The notes under the pieces are model-generated. The model saw nothing but the letters and a program-made list of their open reading frames with translations, was not told the origin of the DNA and searched no databases. From Paenibacillus sp. YN15 (GTDB lineage Bacteria > Bacillota > Bacilli > Paenibacillales > NBRC-103111): a stretch of DNA of 64,000 bases. The stretch's first letter is position 1; each line of letters opens with the position of its first letter. Below, piece by piece: positions 42,454 to 49,986 of this stretch. Made by a program: the position numbers and the translations under genes. The DNA lies in the NCBI RefSeq assembly GCF_003285005.1, contig NZ_QMFA01000034.1:253-64252 (forward strand). The letters run 5' to 3'.

Positions 42454-43674
42454 ATGCTGCCTATCCGCCCCGTCCGCAAGCTGAAATCCTATGAGGAGCA
42501 TCTCGACTTTTACCGGTACAGCACCGCGGCTGTCATCCGCAGGGCCCAGTCGCCTTATGCCCATATGCGGCGGAAAGCAGCCTCCTTTCCTTATGCCAAG
42601 GAAGCGGATATAGAGGCGGCGGAGCGGTTTGCCGTTGCATTGGCCAAGGTCTTGGCGGCGGCAGCCGTCTTAAGGGGAATCGCCGAGCAGTTGGCCGATC
42701 CGGCTGCAAGCCAGGCCCTGAACCGCCGCGCTGTGGACAACGGCAGCCCGGAGGCGGTCCATGTGAAGGCGGAGCCGGGAGCCCCTTTAGGCGCCTATAC
42801 CCTGGAAATCAGGCGTTTGGCCGTGGCCCAGATCAGCCGCACCGCCTTTTTTGCCCCTGATGCCCCCACCACCGTCCGCCGCGGCATGAACCGGCTGGTG
42901 CTGGCTACGCGCCAGGAAAACAAGGAGCTGCAATGGCTGGCAGGGGAAGGCATGTCCCATAAAGCGGCCCTGACCTGGCTTAGAAACAGCATCAATACCG
43001 CCTCCGACCGGGTCCGCGCCTCCATGGAAAAGGACTCCGATACCGGACGGATCAGGCTGGTGCTGGAAGCCGCCGCAACCGGCGCCGACGGCGCTTTTTT
43101 CCTGCAGGATCTGGAGGGCAATATGGCCTCGGCTACAGGATTAACCATCAAGGACCAGCCTGCTTCCGATGCCCAATACCGGGTAAACGGAGGAGACTGG
43201 ACATTTGCGTCCGAAAACCGGCTAACCTTGCCTGCCCTGGGGCTGCATCTGCAGCTGCTGGCCAGTACCGCCAAACCCGCCGTATTCACTGTCGCCCCCG
43301 ACTGGGCGCACATCCGGGAGAAGCTGGCGCAGCTGAATGCTGCTCTGGATGGGCTGGGGGAACATCTGGCCCAATCGGCAGACTATCTGAATCCCCGCTT
43401 CCAACGGGAACTAAGCCGCATCCGGGAGCCCTTTCCCCGGGAGGACGAGCTGGAGGACCTGGGACATTTGGCTGAGGTGACCGCGCTTCTGACAGGAGAA
43501 CACGGGTTAATCCCCGGCCTGCTGAAGCTGATCGCAGAGATGGAATCGGTGCCGGCGGAGGACCTGCTGAACCGGGACAATAGCCGCTACAAGCGGTATG
43601 CCAACTATTTGGCCTCCCGGGAATGGTATTCCCAGCTGCCCCACCAAGGCCTGCTATTGAACCGGTTCTGGTAA
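42454..43674 (+). CDS. Orphan FliD-like (flagellar cap-related) protein
   Basis: 406 residues. After an Ala-rich helical start (about 30-85), residues from about 105 show the FliD N-terminal pattern: VHVKAEPGAPLGAYTLEIRRLAVAQISRTAF. A central block QLLASTAKPAVFTVAPDWAHIREKLAQLNAAL resembles the region that precedes helix D1 in FliD. QYRVNGGDWTF matches the usual ITVNG-type inner repeat. It is shorter than hook-capping FliD and no flagellar gene is nearby, so a filament role is uncertain. GAGGAGATTGCCC fixes the ATG at 42454. Assignment rests on motif memory only. Confidence 0.6.
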   Translation: MLPIRPVRKLKSYEEHLDFYRYSTAAVIRRAQSPYAHMRRKAASFPYAKEADIEAAERFAVALAKVLAAAAVLRGIAEQLADPAASQALNRRAVDNGSPEAVHVKAEPGAPLGAYTLEIRRLAVAQISRTAFFAPDAPTTVRRGMNRLVLATRQENKELQWLAGEGMSHKAALTWLRNSINTASDRVRASMEKDSDTGRIRLVLEAAATGADGAFFLQDLEGNMASATGLTIKDQPASDAQYRVNGGDWTFASENRLTLPALGLHLQLLASTAKPAVFTVAPDWAHIREKLAQLNAALDGLGEHLAQSADYLNPRFQRELSRIREPFPREDELEDLGHLAEVTALLTGEHGLIPGLLKLIAEMESVPAEDLLNRDNSRYKRYANYLASREWYSQLPHQGLLLNRFW

Positions 43675-43691
43675 AACATTCCCCCAAAAAC

Positions 43692-43732
43692 AAACAGCCT
43701 CCGTTTCCCTTCCCGGGAATCGGAGGCTGTTT
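43692..43732. terminator. Bidirectional terminator between the FliD-like gene and liaR
   Basis: AAACAGCCTCCG pairs with CGGAGGCTGTTT. The minus-strand side is followed by GTTTTTGGGG, so it mainly serves liaR. Confidence 0.8.
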
Positions 43733-43742
43733 CAGACACGCC

Positions 43743-44399
43743 CTACTCGGCCAAACCGTGCTTGTGAACATATATGGCCGCCTGGGTGCGGTCCTCCACA
43801 CCCAATTTGGCAAGAATGTTGGTGACGTGGAACTTAACGGTTTTGATGCCGATAAACAGCGCGTCCGCCACCTCCTGATTGGATTTGCCCCCGGCGATCA
43901 GCTGGAGCACCTCCATCTCCCTCTCCGTTAAATCCTCGTGGGGAGCATGGGCCGGTTTGGGCTGGCGGAACCGGTTCATGATCTTGGAGGCCACCTGGGA
44001 TTCGAGAATGGATTGCCCCCGCGCCGCCGCGCGGATAGCCGCCGCAATCTCCGTAGCCCGGGAGGTTTTCAGCAGGTAGCTGAACGCTCCCGCCTCGATA
44101 ACCGGATACATCTTCTCATCATCCAAATAGCTGGTCAGCACAATCACTCTGCAATCGGGCACCAGCTGCAAAAGCCGTCGCGTGCTTTCAATGCCGTCCA
44201 TCCCATCCATCACCAGATCCATCAATACCACATCCGGCTTGTACTCCTGGGCCAGCCGGATGCCGTCCATGCCGTTGCTGGCTTCGCCCACCACCTCAAT
44301 GCCGTCCTCCGTGCCCAGCACGGCGGCCAGTCCGATGCGAACCATCTCATGATCGTCCACCAGCAGCACCTTAATGGATTCTTCCGCTTGTTCTTCCAT
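43743..44399 (-). CDS. liaR: Response regulator LiaR (NarL/LuxR type)
   Basis: 218 residues. The receiver domain (about 8-125) has the acidic pair in LLVDDHEMVR, the phospho-acceptor Asp in VVLMDLVMDGMDG, and Lys in SYLLKTS. The LuxR-type helix-turn-helix (about 150-212) is LTEREMEVLQLIAGGKSNQEVADALFIGIKTVKFHVTNI. It is the partner of LiaS: the genes overlap by 29 bases. In Bacillus, LiaR activates the lia operon under cell-envelope stress; the likely target here is the LiaI-PspA operon 4 kb upstream. Confidence 0.92.
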   Translation of the reverse strand: MEEQAEESIKVLLVDDHEMVRIGLAAVLGTEDGIEVVGEASNGMDGIRLAQEYKPDVVLMDLVMDGMDGIESTRRLLQLVPDCRVIVLTSYLDDEKMYPVIEAGAFSYLLKTSRATEIAAAIRAAARGQSILESQVASKIMNRFRQPKPAHAPHEDLTEREMEVLQLIAGGKSNQEVADALFIGIKTVKFHVTNILAKLGVEDRTQAAIYVHKHGLAE

Positions 44400-45450
44400 C
44401 GACCAGCTCTCCTTCCTCTTCGCCCATCACCGGCGCGCGGATTTCGATCCGGGTTCCTTTGCCCGGGGCAGAAATAATATTGAGGGAACCGCCGATTTCA
44501 GTGACCCGCTCCCGCATGGACAGCAGCCCGTAGGAGGCATGCTTTTCTTCATCCGGGGAAAAGCCCACCCCATTGTCCCGCACAGACAGTCTGACCAGGT
44601 CAGCGGGACATTGCAGCTTAATCTCCATCTGCGTCGCCTTGGAATGGCGCAGAGTATTGGACAGCGCCTCCTGCACAATCCGGAACAGCTGATCCTCAAT
44701 CCCTTTGGGCAGCTGGAGCTCCTCATCCATTTCATATGTAATGTCGATGGGCACCTTAGCCTGAAGCTCCGCCAGCAGCTCCCGCAGCCCCTGGGCAAGC
44801 CGCTTGCCCTCCAGATGCACCGGCCGCAGATGAAGCAGCAGGGCACGCATCTCCGATTGGGCCACAGAGGACATTTCCTCGATCAGGTGAATCTGCCGCT
44901 TGGCCTTTTCAAAATCCTTCTCCAAGGTCCGGCCCACCGCCGTGGCCGTCATGGAAATGGCAAACAGCTGCTGGCTGACAGCATCATGAAGATCCCGGGC
45001 CAAACGCTGCCGCTCCTCGACGACCGCCGAATACCGCGCTTTTTCCGCCAGCTCCGCATTATTGGTGGACAAACGCTGGAGAGAAGACACCTGCTCCTCC
45101 CATTTCCGGGAAATCCGGTTCAGCTGCTGGCCCAATCGGCCAATCTCGTCCTCGCCCAGATAAGGCACCGCACGGGAAAGATTGCCCTTCTCCAGGAGCA
45201 TCATCACGTCCTGAAGCTGCTCCAGCCGGGCGGAATTCCGGTGGCTGGACCAAAAGCCGTACCCACCGCCGATGAGCACGGAGGCTCCCGCCATCCCCAA
45301 AAAGAGCTTCGCTCCCTCCCGCCATGAGGAAAAAGCCGTCAAAAAGCCGTATATATAAAGGAAATACAGCGCAAGCCCCAAAAGCGCCAGGCTGAATACA
45401 ATGGATTCGCCCATGCTGCGCCAAATCATATTGGTCAGACGTTTGCCCAC
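44371..45450 (-). CDS. liaS: Sensor histidine kinase LiaS
   Basis: 359 residues. Two membrane segments (about 15-35 and 47-66) with a short outside loop, typical of intramembrane-sensing kinases. A HAMP domain (about 68-120) is followed by a HisKA_3 domain with the phospho-acceptor His in RQRLARDLHDAVSQQLFAI, and an HATPase with VRDNGVGFSPDE and YGLLSMRER. The start is GTG with AGGAGGGGGACGCCC before it. It is held off by LiaF in the absence of stress. Confidence 0.93.
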   Translation of the reverse strand: MGKRLTNMIWRSMGESIVFSLALLGLALYFLYIYGFLTAFSSWREGAKLFLGMAGASVLIGGGYGFWSSHRNSARLEQLQDVMMLLEKGNLSRAVPYLGEDEIGRLGQQLNRISRKWEEQVSSLQRLSTNNAELAEKARYSAVVEERQRLARDLHDAVSQQLFAISMTATAVGRTLEKDFEKAKRQIHLIEEMSSVAQSEMRALLLHLRPVHLEGKRLAQGLRELLAELQAKVPIDITYEMDEELQLPKGIEDQLFRIVQEALSNTLRHSKATQMEIKLQCPADLVRLSVRDNGVGFSPDEEKHASYGLLSMRERVTEIGGSLNIISAPGKGTRIEIRAPVMGEEEGELVDGRTSGRIH

Positions 45451-45468
45451 GGGCGTCCCCCTCCTGAG

Positions 45469-45488
45469 AGCTTTCCGAAAGGAAAGCT
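45469..45488. repeat. Perfect 8-bp hairpin with GAAA loop between liaF and liaS
   Basis: AGCTTTCC, GAAA, GGAAAGCT. It is in the 59-bp gap, just before the liaS ribosome site. As RNA on the minus strand the loop reads TTTC and the stem remains. It may affect message processing or liaS translation. Confidence 0.6.
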
Positions 45489-45509
45489 TGCATCGTAAGC
45501 AATAGCTTT

Positions 45510-46178
45510 TTAAAGCACCTTAATGTCAATATCTCCTACGAGATAGGAAACAATTAGTTTCACCTTCGTATCCGCCGTTTCATAATGCGGCGACTGCCAG
45601 CGGATCTTGTTCATCGTGCCGGATTCCCGCTCCGTGCCCACCCTCATTTGCCCGAACAGCACTGAGCTTTCGATGGAAACCGCCATATCCTCCGGGAAAT
45701 ACAGATCAATATCGCCAATCATGCCCTGCAGGACCAGGGTGGTTTCCGGCTCCTCGGGAATAGCCAGGGTAAAATCCAGGCTCAGCTCGCCAATGACACA
45801 CCACAGGCTGAGGCTGCGGAGAATCCAGGCTTCCTTGTTCCGCTTTTGGCTCTCGATAAGCCTTGTCCGTTGAATGGCCCCTGTCTCTCCGTGGATTTCC
45901 TTGCTTTTGATATAGAAATATCCCAAGGATATCAGAACCAGCGACACAATGACCGCAAAATGGCTGCCCACCAGAATAAAGCCGCCGATGCCCAGCAGCA
46001 CATAACCCTTGCGGCGGGTGCCGGAGCGAATGCAATAAACGCCCAACGCAACCATAAACAGGGAGATAACAGTTGCAGGCGTGGCGACAACTTTGCTGAG
46101 GAGCACAAAAAGACCCGCTCCGATTAATACCAGATAGGTGTTCCGGCCCCGGTTGTAGTTTGGCTGCCTGCTGTCCAT
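45510..46178 (-). CDS. liaF: LiaF, membrane inhibitor of the LiaSR system
   Basis: 222 residues. Three to four hydrophobic segments at about 14-100 (NTYLVLIGAGLFVLLSK, VISLFMVALGVYCIRSG, GYVLLGIGGFILVG, VSLVLISLGYFYI) are followed by the soluble DUF2154-type beta domain (about 130-222) with GELSLDFTLAIPEEPETTLVLQGMIGDIDLYFPEDMAV and SYLVGDIDIKVL. Its ATG at 46178 is set by AGGAGGTGCGACACTT. It is the first gene of liaFSR; no clear strong promoter was found upstream. Confidence 0.92.
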   Translation of the reverse strand: MDSRQPNYNRGRNTYLVLIGAGLFVLLSKVVATPATVISLFMVALGVYCIRSGTRRKGYVLLGIGGFILVGSHFAVIVSLVLISLGYFYIKSKEIHGETGAIQRTRLIESQKRNKEAWILRSLSLWCVIGELSLDFTLAIPEEPETTLVLQGMIGDIDLYFPEDMAVSIESSVLFGQMRVGTERESGTMNKIRWQSPHYETADTKVKLIVSYLVGDIDIKVL

Positions 46179-46296
46179 AAGTGTCGCACCTCCTGCGGCC
46201 CGCCCTGCGTCATTGTAACCCGGCAAAACCATCCCCCAAAAGTGACAAATGCTCCGAAGCCAAGTCCTCCGGATACTTTTGGGGCGTCTTCGTATG

Positions 46297-46334
46297 AAAA
46301 AGCCATAGGCTTGGCAGTTGGCCCTATGGCTTTT
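46297..46334 (-). terminator. Terminator between the pspA operon and liaFSR
   Basis: AAAAGCCATAGG pairs with CCTATGGCTTTT. It lies 70 bp past the pspA stop and about 120 bp before liaF, so the two units are separate or partly attenuated. Confidence 0.85.
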
Positions 46335-46406
46335 CCTTGAATTAGAATATCATACTTCCTGCCGGCAAGAATAGCTGATTTTTGAGAAAGCGGTGAATCT
46401 TCCGGT

Positions 46407-47108
46407 TTATTCCCCGGCAGCCTCGTTATTGGAGGGAATGGCCAGCTTTTGCTTCAGAATTTCCAGCTGCTCATTCACCTTCTCCTGCTTGGCCAGATCC
46501 ACAGTGGTGTAGGATGCGGCGCCAACACCGGGCAGGTACGGCTTGCCGGCGATTTCCGCCTCGGCTTCCAACTGCATGATTTTCTCTTCCATGCGGTGGA
46601 ACCCTCTTGCCGCGTTGCCTCCCTCGATGCTGTTATGGTTGGTCACTTGAGCCATTTGCTTCTTGGACTTGGCCAGCTGCACCCGGGAGGTCAGCTCATT
46701 GCGCTTATTGCGCAGCTTGTAGAATTCGTCCTTCATTTCATGCAGCTGACGGGTCAGCTCTTCGGCTTGCGCCTTGGCTTGAGCGTGCATTTCCAGATAC
46801 TCGTTGAGCTTTTGGTCATGGTACAGCTTTTCCTCCAGCGCTTGACGGGCCACTGCTTCCTGCCCGTTCTTCAACGCGGCCGCGGCTTGGTTCTCGCGCT
46901 CCGCAGCCAGGCGGGAATGCTCCGCTACCCGTTGCTGCAGCTTGCGCTCGCTGGCAATTTGCTTGGCTACCGTTACTTCCGCTTGGGCGATTTCCTCTTC
47001 CATATCGCGAATGTACTGGTTCAGCATCACAATCGGATCTTCCACCTTATCCAGCAGCTCATTGATCGACGCCTTCGTCATATCCTTCAGTCTTGTAAAT
47101 ACACCCAT
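46407..47108 (-). CDS. PspA/IM30 family envelope-stress protein (LiaH-like)
   Basis: 233 residues. Almost wholly alpha-helical, with the amphipathic N-terminal helix [42 protein letters not shown] that binds membranes in this family. A coiled coil spans about 25-185. The C-terminal segment after about 190 is less regular. These proteins assemble into large rings or rods on stressed membranes. It is the last gene of a four-gene operon that also holds a second PspA and a PspC protein. Confidence 0.93.
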   Translation of the reverse strand: MGVFTRLKDMTKASINELLDKVEDPIVMLNQYIRDMEEEIAQAEVTVAKQIASERKLQQRVAEHSRLAAERENQAAAALKNGQEAVARQALEEKLYHDQKLNEYLEMHAQAKAQAEELTRQLHEMKDEFYKLRNKRNELTSRVQLAKSKKQMAQVTNHNSIEGGNAARGFHRMEEKIMQLEAEAEIAGKPYLPGVGAASYTTVDLAKQEKVNEQLEILKQKLAIPSNNEAAGE

Positions 47109-47112
47109 TGTT

Positions 47113-47574
47113 TTATTCTCCCTTCTCGTATTTGGCCACTTTGGCCCGAAGTTCTTCGATTTCTTTCCACATGGCTTTCTTCTCTACATCCTTCATCATT
47201 TCATCGATGGAGGGGGACTGTGCCTGTTGCTGGGCGGACGGCCGGGCTGTATGAGCCGGACCGGCGTGATAGGGGTCTTGGTGACGGGCAGGACCGGATT
47301 GGTAAGCGCCGCCTTGGTGCGGTCCGCCATAAGTATTGCCGTAGTAGCCCTGGCCTCCGTTAGGCGGATACATGGGAGGCGTATTGAAGCCGGGTTCCTT
47401 CGGAATCACCAGACTTGCGATAATATAGATGGGAATCACGGTGCCGCCCGAGAAAAAGGTCGTTATGACCACCACCAGGCGCAGAATGGTGGAATCCACA
47501 TTCAGCAGCTCGGCAAGGCCGCCGCACAAGCCTGTCAGCTTGCTGTCCCTTCTGGACCGGTACAGTTTCGTCAT
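47113..47574 (-). CDS. PspC-domain membrane protein
   Basis: 153 residues. The PspC domain (about 1-60) is [33 protein letters not shown], with one membrane segment at about 33-57. A Gly/Tyr/Pro/His-rich disordered linker (about 65-115) and an acidic-basic helix (about 120-153) follow. It could recruit the PspA proteins to the membrane. The ATG overlaps the stop of the second pspA (ATGA), which supports this start over an ATG four codons earlier. Confidence 0.9.
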   Translation of the reverse strand: MTKLYRSRRDSKLTGLCGGLAELLNVDSTILRLVVVITTFFSGGTVIPIYIIASLVIPKEPGFNTPPMYPPNGGQGYYGNTYGGPHQGGAYQSGPARHQDPYHAGPAHTARPSAQQQAQSPSIDEMMKDVEKKAMWKEIEELRAKVAKYEKGE

Positions 47575-48251
47575 GATTTGTCCCAACCTTCCTTATCCAG
47601 CTTGCGCTTCAGCTTTTCCATCTCCACATCCAGTGCGGATTGGACGGCAGCTCCGGCGGTATACAGAATGTCGCGGCCGGCCTGGCGGATTTCCCGCAGG
47701 GTTCTGGCCTCCATTTCCATATCGGAGACCTTATCCTCCAGCCGGGCGAACATACGGGGCGTATCTCCCGTTGCTCTGCCTGCCATTCTGGCGTTCAGCT
47801 GCTGCTGCAGCCGCAGGGTTTCCAACCGGGCCTGATAATAGCTCCGTTTGGCCGCCACTTCCTGATAATCGGCTTTCAGCTGGTTTAGCTGCTCCTGCAA
47901 TTCCAGGATGGCGTTTTTACTGTCTTCGTAGAGCCCGCGGTATTGCTCCGCCTTCTCCTCGTGAAGCATCTTTTCCTGGAGAGCCAGCTTGGCTACCGCT
48001 TCCTCCCCCGCTTTCAGGGCAATCAGCGCTTGCTGCTCCCGTTTATCCCGCATTTGCTCCGCTGCGGTCAGCTGCTGGCGCAGCCCTTGAGCGTGATTCA
48101 AGCATTGCATGTATAACCGCTCAGACTCGTCAATCTGTTCTTTCTGGCTGTACAGATACCGGTCGATCAGCTTTACCGGATCTTCCGCCTGCTCCAGCAT
48201 TTCATTCAGCGTGGCTACGCTAATGTCCCGGACCCGCTTCATTATGCTCAT
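47571..48251 (-). CDS. Second PspA/IM30 family protein
   Basis: 226 residues. N-terminal helix MSIMKRVRDISVATLNEMLEQAEDPVKLIDRYLYSQKEQI, then a coiled coil to about 185 and a short C-terminal helix [21 protein letters not shown]. It is diverged from the paralogue at 46407-47108, so the pair may form mixed assemblies. GGAGGCAAGGAACAG precedes the ATG. The neighbouring PspC gene overlaps it. Confidence 0.92.
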   Translation of the reverse strand: MSIMKRVRDISVATLNEMLEQAEDPVKLIDRYLYSQKEQIDESERLYMQCLNHAQGLRQQLTAAEQMRDKREQQALIALKAGEEAVAKLALQEKMLHEEKAEQYRGLYEDSKNAILELQEQLNQLKADYQEVAAKRSYYQARLETLRLQQQLNARMAGRATGDTPRMFARLEDKVSDMEMEARTLREIRQAGRDILYTAGAAVQSALDVEMEKLKRKLDKEGWDKS

Positions 48252-48286
48252 CTGTTCCTTGCCTCCTTGCCTCTATAGTCAAAAGA

Positions 48287-48580
48287 TTAAATCATGGGAC
48301 GGTTGCGCTTTAGAAGAGATACTCCGTAGCCGATCAAGGCGATAGCCAGCACCAGTCCGATAATCCAGGAGAGCTTGCTCATCAGCACCAGACCGCCGAT
48401 GATGAGAATCACCCATCCCATGAACTTGCTGCCGTTTTTGACGCTGTAGAATCCCAACGCCACCATGGCGGCCGCGATAATGAAGCCGGCGATGTTGCCC
48501 AGGCCCAGCCTGCCTACCAGTATCAAGGCGCCGCAGGCGATAAGCAGTATGGCAAATCCGCTTCCTCCGTTTCGTTTCAT
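48287..48580 (-). CDS. Small LiaI-like membrane protein
   Basis: 97 residues, mostly hydrophobic: three to four segments (GFAILLIACGALILVGRLG, IAGFIIAAAMVALGFYS, MGWVILIIGGLVLMSKLSWIIGLVLAIALIGYGVSLL) and a basic tail. The pattern is that of LiaI / LiaF membrane-domain proteins, which anchor PspA-family rings in Bacillus. It is the first gene of the operon and lies behind a candidate LiaR box. AAAGGGGTGAACAACGG precedes the ATG. Confidence 0.8.
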   Translation of the reverse strand: MKRNGGSGFAILLIACGALILVGRLGLGNIAGFIIAAAMVALGFYSVKNGSKFMGWVILIIGGLVLMSKLSWIIGLVLAIALIGYGVSLLKRNRPMI

Positions 48581-48627
48581 CCGTTGTTCACCCCTTTCGT
48601 TTGTTTCCTTGTGTTGTTCATGTTTTC

Positions 48628-48654
48628 ATTTTAGGCCATTCCGGCTTTCTTCAA
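48628..48654 (-). promoter_or_regulatory. Promoter of the liaI-pspA-pspC-pspA operon
   Basis: Minus strand TTGAAG (48649-48654), a short 15-bp spacer, TAAAAT (48628-48633). A sub-optimal spacer is common in activator-dependent promoters. Confidence 0.55.
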
Positions 48655-48681
48655 AACGGACCCGCGACTGTTTTTCGGACT

Positions 48682-48699
48682 GGACCTAAGTCGGGGTCC
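48682..48699. promoter_or_regulatory. Candidate LiaR-binding box
   Basis: GGACCTAAGTCGGGGTCC contains the inverted repeat GGACC-N8-GGTCC and an inner GACCTAAGTC near-palindrome. It ends 28 bp upstream of the -35 of the psp operon promoter, where an activator such as LiaR would act. Assignment is by position and symmetry, not by a proven consensus. Confidence 0.5.
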
Positions 48700-48806
48700 C
48701 GCACCGCCTGAAGGGGTAGCTTGGGGGACAAGCCTGCGCCGCTCCCGGTCCGGATGCATATTCAGCCCGCGACATGCGAACCTTAACTGTAAGGAGGGGA
48801 GTCCAC

Positions 48807-48962
48807 ATGCCGGAAAACAAGGTCCATCAAGGAAATTACAAGGGAACAGGACGGATGGAAGCGGAAAATCAGGATATGGAGTTTGTCAACGATACGCTGC
48901 AGACAGGCGCTGCCAAGAATGGCTTCAAGGATGGGGAGAAGAACAAGAAGCGGAAGAAATAA
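48807..48962 (+). CDS. Small hydrophilic protein, 51 residues
   Basis: MPENKVHQGNYKG... to ...GEKNKKRKK: very polar, with an acidic middle (MEAENQDMEFVNDTLQTG) and a lysine-rich end. AAGGAGGGGAGTCCAC precedes the ATG, a near-perfect ribosome site. The EFxNxxL...NKKRKK ending is faintly like the minor small acid-soluble spore protein SspO, but the match is weak and I do not assign it. It is divergent from the liaI-like gene. Confidence 0.6.
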   Translation: MPENKVHQGNYKGTGRMEAENQDMEFVNDTLQTGAAKNGFKDGEKNKKRKK

Positions 48963-49210
48963 GGGTAAAATGCCGTAGGCAGCACGGCATCCGCGGGTCT
49001 GTCCGCCGAAGCTTCACCGGTGATCCGGCTGTGTGGCTGCGGCGAGGCAGACTCGTCTAAATGTGATACCGTTTTCAAATTATCGGATGGCAGCCTGCGA
49101 TTAGCTGCGACACTCTCTAGTTTAGCTGACCATTAGCTTTTTAAGCTCTCCCGCGGCCAGGTTGCGGAACTATCCGACTCTTATGAAGAAAATTCGCAGC
49201 TTCAATAAAA

Positions 49211-49347
49211 ATAACGGAACTCTGAGCCTCTTAAAGCGGCAATTGGCCGTCTCCCGGACACCAATAAGCCTTCCAAGGGTGTTTGAGTTCCGTTAAAACG
49301 GCTAACTGGCTGATTTTAGCCTTTAAGGGTCGCTGAGTTCCGTACAG
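49211..49347. repeat. Three copies of a roughly 30-bp intergenic repeat (GAGTTCCGTT family)
   Basis: Consensus GCCTTTAAGGG-N6-GAGTTCCGT. One inverted copy starts with ATAACGGAACTC at 49211; two direct copies lie at about 49267-49297 and 49317-49346, 50 bp apart. Each direct copy is followed by a short palindrome (CCGTTAAAACGG and a variant) and CGGCTAA. The 440-bp gap from 48963 to 49406 shows no supported gene. It looks like a REP/BIME-type dispersed element. Confidence 0.7.
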
Positions 49348-49406
49348 AACGGCTAATCTCTGCTGATCTACGCCGATCTCCGCAGATCAACCGATTTCCG
49401 AGTCAC

Positions 49407-49955
49407 CTATTCCAAGGGCCGCGCATACTCCCACCGGTGGGAAAACTGCTCCAGCGCCGGATGCCGGGCTCCTCCCGAAGGAGGGGCCACAATCAGGCGG
49501 AGCTTGCGAATCCATTCCTTAAAGGATTCGTAGCCCGCCCATTTCAGTGCCAGAGCCTCCGGCATCCACACGAAAAACGGACCCCGATGCTTCTCCGTCA
49601 AGAAAGCCAACGCCGTGTCCACAGGCGTATACTTCTTCCGCTTTCCTTCCCATTGGTCCAGAAGGGCTCTGGCGCCTGCCGGCAGATAGGCTTCCGCCTC
49701 CTCCATAGCCCCCTCCAGCTCCTGGACCCGGCGGTAATAGGGCGGCAAAGGCGGGAGCCCCATCCGCCTGGCCGTCTCTTCATGAATGGGGTACAGCACA
49801 ATCCGGTCAAAGCCCCGTTGCCCGGCAAACCGGTAAATCTCCGCCAGCCCGGCGGCTCCTGTGTCCGCAAAATCCCCGTACACAAGCAGCGTGCCGGTTT
49901 TCACCTCCTGCGGCGGCTCATAGCCAAACGGGACCTGTCTGTTTTCCTTGGCCAT
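49407..49955 (-). CDS. Hypothetical cytosolic protein, 182 residues
   Basis: No family recognised. It has no signal or membrane segment. LLVYGDFADTG and FDRIVLYPIHEETARRMG resemble a Rossmann-like alternation of strands and helices. The ribosome site GGAGGAAAACGG is strong and the codon use matches neighbours, so it is a real gene. It lies 31 bp downstream of the Eis-like gene and may share its transcript. Confidence 0.7.
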   Translation of the reverse strand: MAKENRQVPFGYEPPQEVKTGTLLVYGDFADTGAAGLAEIYRFAGQRGFDRIVLYPIHEETARRMGLPPLPPYYRRVQELEGAMEEAEAYLPAGARALLDQWEGKRKKYTPVDTALAFLTEKHRGPFFVWMPEALALKWAGYESFKEWIRKLRLIVAPPSGGARHPALEQFSHRWEYARPLE

Positions 49956-49986
49956 CCGTTTTCCTCCATTCCAGTTCAGACATAAA

